Part shown: positions 32,685-41,866 of the stretch, piece by piece
Position numbering within the stretch: the stretch's first letter is position 1
Layout of the letters: each line of letters starts with the position of its first letter
NCBI GenBank assembly: GCA_010015805.1
Contig: ML978128.1
Coordinates: 1,054,001 to 1,118,000, forward strand
DNA: 64,000 nucleotides
Reading direction: 5' to 3'
Source: Rhizodiscina lignyota
Taxonomy: Eukaryota > Ascomycota > Dothideomycetes > Aulographales > Rhizodiscinaceae
The notes under the pieces: model-generated
Database searches by the model: none
What the model saw: the letters and a program-made list of their open reading frames with translations, nothing else
Told to the model about the DNA's origin: nothing
Translations under genes and position numbers: made by a program

Positions 32685-34047
32685 TCACAATTTGGCGCTG
32701 TCGTACCTCGTCCTCCCTCCAAACCCAAACAAATACGCAGCGATCTTCCTCATCTGAATCTCCTCACTACCCTCCGTGATCCTATACCTCCTATGATGTC
32801 TCCAGATGTGCTCAAACGGTTTGTGCCTACTATACCCATTCCCACCATGCACCTGCATCGCCCGGTCCGCGGACTGGCAGCACAGTCGGTTCGCCCAGTA
32901 GTTGCACATGCTGACCTTGTCGCCTAACTTCTTCTCCACCTCGACATGCGGCATACTGTCCATTTCCGTCGCCGTCTTGCGGATCAGCAGCCGCAGCATC
33001 TCGCACTGTGTCGCCAGCTCGACCAGGGGAAACTGGATGCCCTGGTTGTGGCTGAGAGGCTTGCCGAACGGCTTGCGGTCGTTCGCATACTTGATGCTCT
33101 CGTTCACGCAGAAGACGGCGGCGCCGAGCGAGGAGGCAGCTTGTCGGATGCGGTTCTCATGCACGAAGGCTTGTGCGACGCCCAAGCCGTTGTGGAGCGG
33201 CCCGAGGACAGCAGATGAGGGAACCCAGACGTCCTTAATAGAGACGGTAGCATGGTCTGTCGGCATGTTAAGGGTCCTATCCTCGCGTCAGGCTGTGATA
33301 CGATTTAGAGATTAGGGAGACATCAACTCACCACTCGAAGCTCACTGCCTCGAGACCAGGACTATTCCTCGGCACAATGAAGCAAGAAATGCCCCTCGCG
33401 TCGCCATCCTGGCCCTGCGTCCTCGCAAAGATGAAACAATGTGTCGCCTTATGCATCCCCGTCTGCCACTTCTTCGCACCGTTAATCAACCATCCCTCCT
33501 GCCCGTTCCTCGTCTCCGGTACCGCCCTCGTGGCCATGTGCGTTGCGTCGCTGCCGTGGAACGGCTCCGTGAGACCGAACGTGACGCGCACCTTGCCTGC
33601 CAGCTTGCCCCAGATGAGCTCACGTTTCTGCTCGTCGTTGCCGAAGTGGCGCAGCATGACGATGTCTGGGAAGTTACCGACGACGGAGTGTTCGTTCTGC
33701 AGGTCGTTGAAGAGGCCGAGCCCCTTGCTGGCGAGATGCTCTCTTATCACCGCCATCCACAGATTGCTGTTTCGTCCGTTGCCGTCGTCACGACCGCCAT
33801 ATTCTTTGGGTAGTGAGAGACGCCAGAAGCCCGCTTTGTCCGCTCGTTTCTTGCACTCCACCATCAGCTCTTCCCACTCCTCGCGTGGAAGGCCGTCATT
33901 GTCCCAGTCTGTGCGCGCATGCTCGCGTCTGTGGTCGAAAAAGCGCTCGTTGTCGTTCTGGGCTTGGAGTGGCTTGATCTCGCGCTCAATGAAGGCGTCG
34001 AGGTCGCGGATGTATTGCTTAAGGTCCTCCGGGACAGAGAAGTCCAT
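32685..34047 (-). CDS. Acyl-CoA dehydrogenase, probable peroxisomal (C-terminal AKL)
   Basis: Minus strand, exons 34047-33332 and 33276-32685; 435 aa. The 55-nt intron (GTGAGT..TAG) joins AVSFEW to TLNMPTDH. Acyl-CoA dehydrogenase features: VRVTFGLTEPFHGSDATHMA (flavin/substrate loop near residue 160), FVHENRIRQAASSLGAAVFC, KPFGKPLSHNQGIQFPLVEL, QVHGGNGYSRHKPFEHIWRH and RRYRITEGSEEIQMRKIAAY. The fold binds FAD and oxidises acyl-CoA to enoyl-CoA. There is no mitochondrial presequence. The C-terminus ends S-A-K-L, and AKL is a type 1 peroxisomal signal variant, so a peroxisomal location is likely (inference). It neighbours a Zn2Cys6 regulator on the same strand. Confidence 0.92.
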
Positions 34048-34811
34048 GGTGAATGCGATTGAAAGACGAACGAGACGAACAGTTACAAAGAAGCTCAAAC
34101 GCTGGCAATTATCATATCATATCGTAAAGGAAAGCAATACTTAACTGTGTCGTCTGCTTGATGCTACCGATATGTACCGCCATTGACCGAAGAGGTAGGA
34201 AGCTCGGCTCCCAAATTGCGGAGGTTCTGGGGGCATTTTGCGGGGAAGCTAGCCAGGGGCTCCCGGAAAGGGCCATCAAGGATTTCTCGCATGTGTAGGA
34301 GAACATTTTCCAAGCCAATCGACTCTCCACGACGATGTAATGACTATCTCCTAACCCTCTTGCCGAGTCTTCTGTTTGCCTTAACCCATAAGTGAAAGGC
34401 AGCTCACGTGAGAGAACACCCCCTTTGCTGTTAATATGCATAAATGAAAGCTTACTCCAACTCATACCAGACAGAGTACATGGAGAGAGACCCTTTTATT
34501 GGAGCAGACCAGCTGAGATAGTAAGGTCAACAGCTGTGTGACGTATGTTGGATAGGATCAATTCATCAAGTTTTCCTGCCTCCACCAAATAATTGGTCGC
34601 CAGCAGGGCTGTAACACTCAAAGGCCAATAGCTCTTCCACTCCACAGGAATTGACACTATCTCTGAAGGTTCAGTTGCATATTCTCCGAAATGTATTAAA
34701 CATTAGCAAGCTATTAAAAGGCTTGTATCCCCCGTTATCTATAGAGGCATACTGGAAGATCAGGCAGAACGGATAGACCGACAATCAGCCAGCAAAGTCT
34801 TCCGTTGGGCC
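34048..34811. other. intergenic
   Basis: Upstream region of the acyl-CoA dehydrogenase and 3' flank of the regulator. No gene seen. Confidence 0.55.
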
Positions 34812-37008
34812 TTAAAATAAAGCTTCCCAAGACGACCAGTCGATCATGTCCAAGTCGAAGTCCGTTGGCAGTAATTGGGCAGAGTCGGAGCTGAAAGATT
34901 GCGCGACCTCTTCAATTGTCGCGGAAGAGTCAGTCAGTGGCAGATTGAAGTTGTGACACAATTGCCGAATCCACTCAGGGGTCTCCATCGCAATCGCACC
35001 ATGCACACCCGATCTCTGCTGTCGCATTTGAATATCATATTTCTGCCAAGCTGCGACTGTGATGCGTGCGATGAAGGTCACCTCCGGGCGATTCACCGCA
35101 GTCATCAGATCCGGATGAACATCGTACACACGACCAATCAGGCTCCACAAATCCACGACCTGGTGGCCATCATATCTCTGATGCGCTTCAAGGACCAGGT
35201 ACACGACTAGGTCTGTTAGTTTGGCCCGTTCACTGAACCTCATGGCTCGGTGAGCGTATCGAAGTACTTACAGGAAGCCACCTGGAAAAAGATGTCATTG
35301 GCCCACCTGAAGCCAGATAGTGATGGGGTCGTTTGGCTCATGACGAAGTATTCCAAGCTCTTTGAGCAAATCTCAAGCAAATCATCACGCGTTTGCGGAA
35401 GTACTTCAGAGATCTTCGCATTCACAAGTGTTGGTTGTCGTGCGTTGCTGCGAGCTGCGAGAACAAATTGGCGGATTCCGATCTGCGTGTGGACATGTAA
35501 CGGATTGAGGAGCTCGCAATGATGCAAAAATCTCTCTGCCAACATTTTCTCAATCTCATCAATCTTGGCATCCTTCTCTGCAAGTGACAGATGCGGCGAA
35601 AGCATCCAAGCCATGCTTTCAAAACTATCTTTGCTTAGCGATTCGCGACGCATCTGCAGTATGCTGTACCTCCACAGACAAGGCGATATGCTTGTTATGC
35701 CTTTGCGTTCGCCAGGCATGACTTCTGGGTCGGGGCAGAAGTCACCATCTTCCAGGTTCGACGGAATCTTGGTGTCCCAGTTGGCGAAGATCGTCAAGCT
35801 GAGGGTGCCCACCAGTCGCGCGATAGCCAGTTCCATGAACTGCAGCTGCCACCATATACGCCGACGTTCTTCGCTTCGTACAACACTCAGCCCAAACATG
35901 GACCCATCGTGATGAAGACCCATCCGCTCAGCAACGCGACTGGCGATTCCTATGAGCGGATATATGGCTGCGGGCCGCGTGCGATCGCGCATGGCTAACT
36001 GTATGGGCCATCTTAGGACGCAGCGCATGAGTGAAATGCATATTTGAACTCACAATGTACAGCATGAAAGCTTGCAATACACGCTTATCTGTCGTTTCTG
36101 TATATTCCGCTTCTGTCAAGGCATGTTCCAAGCTCCTCTGGCAATGAAGCAGAAACTCATGCTTTGACCCGGATAGGATAGCTTGACATTCCTCGCGTGA
36201 TAATGTCAACGTAGCAATGAATCTGATTCCATTCACTAGTGCTTGCTCTTCGACTGATAAGGCCAAGGCGTCTTTCTGAGCTTTTTCGATCACAGCCACT
36301 ACTTCCCAGTCAAAGAATATCTTGACTAAGGGATGCACATTCTTCAAAAAGACTGGCCATAATACACTCAGGTGGAGCGCTGGCGGTAGGGGTGTGAAAG
36401 AGTTATTGCTATCCAGTGTTCGTCTTTGGTTCAGAATAGTTGGCAGGTAGTGGGTACTGGAAGTCTGAGTGCTCGGTCGATGTGGACTCAATGAATGATC
36501 ATGGCCTTTCCAACTGTACCACATTGGCCTACATGGTGCATTTAGCGGCGCAGCAAAAAAACCGGAATGGATAAGACGGTACTTACGTTTCAATATAAGT
36601 GACACCATCACCATGTGCCAATAGCTCCGATGTCCTCGGAACAGGTCGGTGGACTCTCCTCGAAGGAGGTGATTCATTATTGAGAGGCGAAGAAGTGGTG
36701 GTTGGCTCATTTCGACATGCTCCGTTTATATTTGTGCTTTCCTGCGATGTTCGTACCCCTGAGCTACATGGGCTCTCCGTCTCATCAGCCAGCTTCGGGT
36801 TGCCACCGAGGCTTCGGATGTACAGCTCCAGCTTCTCGATCCGTCCAGTGTGCTCACGAAGAAGCTGATGATTGACTCCACTCAACTCGGGATACACACA
36901 TGTATCCTGTCTCCTTCGCTTGCAGTGAAAGCAGGGCTGAACTTTGTCGCACCGTACTTTCCGTTTTGCGCATGGTATACAGCTAACGGGCTTTTTGCCG
37001 GAGGGCAT
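34812..37008 (-). CDS. Zn2Cys6 transcription factor (fungal TF domain)
   Basis: Minus strand, exons 37008-36587, 36528-36054, 35998-35272, 35206-34812; 672 aa. Introns are 55-65 nt, the last with an ACTAAC branch. The start MPSGKKPVSCIPCAKRKVRC opens a complete Zn2Cys6 cluster (C-x2-C-x6-C-x5-C-x2-C-x7-C), followed by REHTGRIEKLELYIRSLGG, a short dimerisation coil. The fungal TF domain is recognisable after splicing (MLYILAMRDRTRPAAIYPLI, GLHHDGSMFGLSVVRSEERR, RIWWQLQFMELAIARLVG). The C-terminal tail is acidic (LPTDFDLDMIDWSSWEALF), a plausible activation segment. It is divergent from an MFS transporter over 347 bp and next to the acyl-CoA dehydrogenase, so both are candidate targets (inference). 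Confidence 0.92.
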
Positions 37009-37355
37009 ATTGACGCACACAAGTGCCGCCAGAAGACTATGGCCACAAGAAACGTGCCTGCATGCCTTCACAAGACCCCTTTTCGATCAATCGATGTTTG
37101 TAATCAACATTTATTAAGGGGGCGTTGAGATATTGCTGAAACGCAGATGAAGGTGGTGACGGTTAGAGCACTTCGGTCAAAAGCCGAGACTCGAGCTCGG
37201 GACCGACCCGAAATGATCGGCACTATACTACTCAGGTCGTCACCACCCTTTTATCGTATGTGAAGAGGATACTGTATACAACGAGCTCAGATATTTAATG
37301 TTGCCAATGCCCAACATAGAGGTCAGTAGTGTCATTTCCCTCTCGAAAACCCACA
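37009..37355. promoter_or_regulatory. palindrome-rich divergent promoter (Zn2Cys6 factor / MFS transporter)
   Basis: A perfect 10-bp inverted repeat, GGTGGTGACG at 37152-37161 and CGTCACCACC at 37238-37247, flanks 76 bp. The enclosed stretch holds paired CGG triplets: CGG-N7-CCG (37174-37186), CGG-N2-CCG (37198-37205) and CCG-N7-CGG (37208-37220). These are inverted and everted Zn2Cys6 half-site pairs. Self-regulation of the divergent factor and control of the transporter are inferred, not shown. Confidence 0.6.
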
Positions 37356-39152
37356 ATGCGTTGGTTTAGAACTGATCAATCACACCGTCTAGGTGAAACA
37401 GCTCCTGAGGCCAGCAGTTATGAGCTACAACCCAAGAACGAAAGTGACGATCCCCAACCCTCGGGTCAGAAAATAATCTTGCCTGTGGTTTTTTCATTAT
37501 GCTTGGCAGTCTTTCTCACCGCTCTGGTATGTCTCTGTACAGAAGCAAGCATAGTGATACACCTTCTGACAACTGCTCCAATTAGGATCGAACCATTATT
37601 GGAGTCACAATACCTGCGATTTCTAACCACTTCCAATCCTTCGATGACATTGCGTGGTACGAAAGCGCGTATCTGCTTACCTTTGCTGCGCTACAACTGC
37701 CAATTGGCAAGGTATACGTACGTATACTTTTCTTTCTGCCCGCTCGTCGCTGAGAGCAAGTGCAACAGACCTTTTTTCCTGCCAAATGGACCTTCGTTGT
37801 ACTCGTGGCAATATTCGAAATCGGTTCTATCATCTGTGCTGCAGCTCCCAGCTCCACTGCATTCATAGTTGGACGGGCCATTGCTGGGATTGGCAGTGCT
37901 GGCAACATCACTGGTGCGAATGTCATCCTCGCCGACCTCTTGCCGTTAGAGAAGAGGCCTAAATACCAAGGCTTTATCGGCGCCACATTTGGCCTTGCAT
38001 CTATAGCCGGACCTCTTCTCGGCGGCGTCTTTGCATCCAAAGTCTCGTGGCGGTGGTGTTTCTGGATAAACGCGCCGATCGGTGGAGCTGCACTCATTGT
38101 GCTAATTCTACTTGTACCCAACAACCCGCCGGCGCAGGATCAATCAGAAAAGTCGCTCCTGCAACGAATGAAATCATATGATCCGGTCGGAACCGTACTC
38201 CTCGTACCCGGATTGACATTGCTCCTGCTCGCCCTTCAATGGGGTAGCAATGGCTCACACTGGGGCTCTGCTCATGTTGTGGCCACACTTGTCGTTGGCA
38301 TCATGCTTATACTTGCCTTCCTCGTTTCCCAGATCTGGGCTGGAGAGAATGGGACACTGCCACCAAGGATTATGCGCAAAAGAAGTATTGCGGCAGGGTC
38401 TGCGGTATCCTTGGGATTCGGCTCCACGCTCATTCTTGTGACGTTCTTCCTGCCTATTTGGTACCAAGCCATCAAAGGACTCTCTGCCATTGATGCCGGT
38501 GTACGAATGCTCGGTTACTTCCTCGTTACAGTGTTTTTCGTGATCACTTCTGGAATCGTCGTCTCGAAGACGGGCTACTATACTCCATGGCTTATACTCG
38601 GAACAGCTCTGCTGACAGTTGGCTGCGGCCTTCTCACGACATTTCGAGTCAACACCAGCACAGCAAGGTCGATTGGTTTCCAGGTAAGTGACCTTCCTTG
38701 ACCAGAGTGCGCCAGGTAGGATCGAAGCTAACCTGAACTAGTTGATTACAGGTGCTGGCATGGGCATGAGCCTTCAACAATGCAACAATGCAGCCCAAAC
38801 GGTCTTAGCTCGCGAAGACATCCCCATTGGCATCACGATCATAAACTTTGGCAATTTCGTTGGCGGCACTATTTTCGTCAGCATCTGTCAGGGCATCTTG
38901 TCCAGCACACTTCGATCACAGCTCGTGCAGAAAATACCAGGACTGGACGTGTCATCGATCTCGAGTTCTGGAGCGACAGACTTGTCGAAGCTGGTGCCCC
39001 CGAGCCAACTACCGGTTCTGCAGGCTGCGTACAACAAAGGAATCAATAATGTCTTTTATTGTGCACTTGGGGTAGCGGGCTTTGCGTTTCTGGCGTCCTG
39101 GTTCGTGGAGTGGAAGTCTGTTAAAGGCAAACAAGTTGTCAATGAGGTGTAG
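37356..39152 (+). CDS. MFS drug:H+ antiporter-like transporter (DHA2 type, 14 TM)
   Basis: Exons 37356-37526, 37586-37717, 37769-38683, 38742-39152; 542 aa. Junctions close to TAL|DRTIIGVTIPAIS, GKVY|TFFPAKWTFVVL and IGFQ|LITGAGMGMSLQQCNN, the signature of the 14-TM DHA2 branch (DxTI in TM1, a charged loop, motif near GAGMGMSLQQ). An acidic N-tail precedes TM1; the C-terminal long loop and KGKQVVNEV end are typical. The family exports drugs, toxins or metabolites by proton antiport at the plasma membrane. The exon 2 / intron 2 boundary lies in a 16-bp palindrome with several GT donors (37712-37727). The first ATG is 37356. Confidence 0.92.
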
Positions 39153-39724
39153 CTGCGACAAGCGAAAAATAGGGGTGGCCTACAACATCTTCAGGCTCTC
39201 CAGCAGGTAATCAGATATCTGGGTCCATCCATCTACCCTAGCTTTTCCCCACGAAAGGCATCCATGTACTCATTTGATCATTCTAGACTTAATAATTAAT
39301 TAGACAATAATCTTGAGCGAAGCTCATACGATTGGTAGAAGCCGCATTTAATGTATGCGAAAGTTGCTAGAATCTTGGCATCGCCCCCGCAGAAAACACC
39401 GGCGGATAGACCGGAATGCAAATATTGCTCACATTCAACAGCAAAAAGTATTAGTCTTATGTGTCGAGTCATTTATTTCAGGTTACATCAGCTATGTACC
39501 CCAAGTGTCTTAATTAACAACCATTAAGGAAAGTCGAGAACCGAAACCTGGTCTTGCTCGACACATGCACAGAGACAAAAAAACAAGCATATCACAACCA
39601 GCGCCGATGGCAATGCGAGGCGACTTTTGTTGCTAATAAATCCATTAACCCGTTGCCATGATTAGAAACACATAGAAAGCAAGAACGCAGGTCCAGCCGT
39701 CATGATAACCCATCCACACTTGCT
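39153..39724. other. intergenic between convergent genes
   Basis: Holds the 3' flanks of the transporter and the wall protein; AT-rich around 39285-39310. Nothing else seen. Confidence 0.55.
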
Positions 39725-41866
39725 CTACAGAGCAAGGGCGAGACCAGCGATGACGAGACCACCGAAGGAACCAGCAGCCATCTTGTTGGCAGCACCAGTG
39801 AACTGGGCTGGAGAAACCGATGTTCCCTTGGGGACATAGGTGGTTCCGAAGCCTGCACTTGGGCTAGCTGGGGCAGCTGGGGCGGTGTAGACGCCAGCGG
39901 CCGAAGTGGCAGGAGTTGGTGCAGCTGGGGTGGCTGGGGGTGCGCCATAGGCAAGGCCACCAGCGCTGGAACCAGTGCCAGAGGTGGGGAACACCTGAGG
40001 AACGGTGTAGGTGGTGACGCAGACCGTCGGGCTGGAGCTGGAAGGAGCAGTGAGACCAGCAGATACACCAGTGCTGTAGGTAACAGGGACGGTCAGCGTC
40101 TTGGAGATGGAGATCGTGGTGACTGGGCCTGCGGGAGAAGAGTAGGCGGGAGGAGTAACCGGCGATGCGGGCGAAGAGTACGCTGGAGGCGTAACCGGGG
40201 ACGCGGGAGAGGTGTAAGCAGGAGGAGCAGTGCACTTGGTGCAGAGAGTGCTCGTGGAAGTAATGTACATGGTGGAGACGGAAGGAGTCTCGAGCGTGGT
40301 GGTGATCGTGCCAGAAGTGACGGTGTGGCCAACCGGGCAAGTCGTCAGGGTATGGGTGACGAAGACAGTGGTCTGAGTCTCCGGGTACGAGGTTGGGGTC
40401 GTAGCAGTGACCGGGGAGTTGGGAGTCGACGCGGGGGTAGAGCCGGTAACAACTGGGCTTGATGAGTTGGCCGGGCTGGACGGGCTAGACGGGCTTGAAG
40501 GCGAAGGGCAGTTCATCGCAAGACCGTAGTTGTCTCCGACATACTCGGAGCAGATACCCAGAAGGTAAGAAGCAGCCTTAGCAGCCTCCTCCTCATCGGC
40601 ACCATAGGAGGTCAAGCAGCTGCAGACCTTGGAGGCAAAGTCAGGCTGCTTGCAGTAGCATGCATAGTCGCCGTTATCCTTGCAGCCAGTCTGGAACATC
40701 CAGGTGTTCAAGCACTTGGGGAGAACGCTTGGGCAAGACGAGGACGGAACTGGAGAGTAGGAAGTCGAAGACGAGCTGGAAGTAGCCGAGACCGGGCTGT
40801 TGGGAGTCGAGCTTGGGCCAGTCGAGAGCGGGACGCTTGAAGAGTAGACTGGAAGAGATGGGCTCTTCGATGGAGAGGAGTAGACTGGGATAGATGGCGA
40901 GCTGCTGGATGACTGGCTGACAGGGCTGTTAGGAGTCGAGCTTGGTCCAGTGGACAGAGGAACGCTGTGCGAGTACACCGGGATGGAGTGGCTCTCAGAT
41001 GGCGAAGAGTACACTGGGATCGAAGGCGAGCTGCTGGAGCTGGAGCTGGAGCTGGAGCTGCTATGGGTAACCGGGCTGTTAGGAGTCGAGTTCGGGCCAG
41101 TCGAGAGCGGCACGCTCGGCGACGAGTACACAGGAAGAGATGGGCTCTTCGAAGGAGAAGAGTAGACCGGGATAGAGGAAGAGCTGGATGGAGTGCTGCT
41201 TGGGATAACCGGGCTCTCAGAGGTAGAGGAAGTGGTTGGGTAGTAAGGTGTCGACGAGGTTGTAGACACATATACCGGAGTCGAGGTTGCCGGGACTGTG
41301 CTCGAAGCGCTTGAGCAGTCGAAGCCAACACTGTGGACGGAGACCGAGCATGACGTGGTGGCAGTGTGGGGGAGCTTGATTGATACACTCGTAGCACCAC
41401 CGCACTGGTCGTTCTGCACAATGTTGCCACCAGCTTTGCATGGGGAAGTATGACTGCAAGAGCCACCACCGGGCATCGCGTAGTTGAACTCAACATCCTG
41501 ATCGTGCTCAGTCGAAACATGCATCTGGTTGATGGAGAAGCCCGGCTGGTCATCAGAGCAGCCAAACGAGGGACCGCCAGCACTGTGAGCAGAGCCGGCA
41601 ATGCAGTTGCCGCTGAAGCCGTCGCGCTTGGTCAGGTCACGCTTTGCAGAGCCCTTCTGGCAAGTGAAGCCATCGAAGTTGTGGTTGTTGTAGGAAGAGA
41701 AGCTACCCTGCTTCAAGCTGCTGAAGTCCCAGCCACTCTTCTGGTTATCGTCACACTGGTTGTCTGTGTTGGCAGGGCAGTTGAATTTGCTGTCATCACC
41801 CCATCCGGTAGCAAGAGCCTGCTGGGCGGCCAGCACGCCGGCAAGAAGAGTAGCGGCGGTCTTCAT
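39725..41866 (-). CDS. GPI-anchored Ser/Pro/Thr-rich cell-wall protein with CFEM-like domain
   Basis: Intronless, 713 aa. A signal peptide (MKTAATLLAGVLAAQQALA) precedes a Cys-containing N-terminal domain (residues ~18-190, beginning GWGDDSKFNCPANTDNQCDD). Then come three imperfect ~46-residue repeats rich in S and P with SIPVYSSPS and LSTGPSSTPNSPV (about 205-370, DNA 40785-41200). A CFEM-like block with nine Cys (residues ~375-450, CPSVLPKCLNTWMFQTGC..) follows; canonical CFEM has eight Cys, so the fit is good but not exact. Three 12-residue TPPAYSSPASPV units lie near 40120-40230. The hydrophobic tail GSFGGLVIAGLALAL after GAANKMA indicates a GPI anchor. CFEM proteins bind haem or act at surfaces and hosts; the role here is unknown. 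Repeat number may vary between strains. Confidence 0.88.
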   Translation of the reverse strand: MKTAATLLAGVLAAQQALATGWGDDSKFNCPANTDNQCDDNQKSGWDFSSLKQGSFSSYNNHNFDGFTCQKGSAKRDLTKRDGFSGNCIAGSAHSAGGPSFGCSDDQPGFSINQMHVSTEHDQDVEFNYAMPGGGSCSHTSPCKAGGNIVQNDQCGGATSVSIKLPHTATTSCSVSVHSVGFDCSSASSTVPATSTPVYVSTTSSTPYYPTTSSTSESPVIPSSTPSSSSSIPVYSSPSKSPSLPVYSSPSVPLSTGPNSTPNSPVTHSSSSSSSSSSSSPSIPVYSSPSESHSIPVYSHSVPLSTGPSSTPNSPVSQSSSSSPSIPVYSSPSKSPSLPVYSSSVPLSTGPSSTPNSPVSATSSSSSTSYSPVPSSSCPSVLPKCLNTWMFQTGCKDNGDYACYCKQPDFASKVCSCLTSYGADEEEAAKAASYLLGICSEYVGDNYGLAMNCPSPSSPSSPSSPANSSSPVVTGSTPASTPNSPVTATTPTSYPETQTTVFVTHTLTTCPVGHTVTSGTITTTLETPSVSTMYITSTSTLCTKCTAPPAYTSPASPVTPPAYSSPASPVTPPAYSSPAGPVTTISISKTLTVPVTYSTGVSAGLTAPSSSSPTVCVTTYTVPQVFPTSGTGSSAGGLAYGAPPATPAAPTPATSAAGVYTAPAAPASPSAGFGTTYVPKGTSVSPAQFTGAANKMAAGSFGGLVIAGLALAL

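Noticed and set aside
37152-37247. tRNA-like fold (7-bp GGTGACG/CGTCACC pairing, A/B-box-like words on the minus strand)
   Set aside because: The B-box-like arm (CCGAG..CTCGG) is not followed by a sequence pairing with the 5' stem, and no consistent cloverleaf or anticodon loop forms. Read instead as promoter palindromes.
40708-41601. 297-codon second frame within the wall protein
   Set aside because: Shadow of repetitive Ser/Pro coding sequence.
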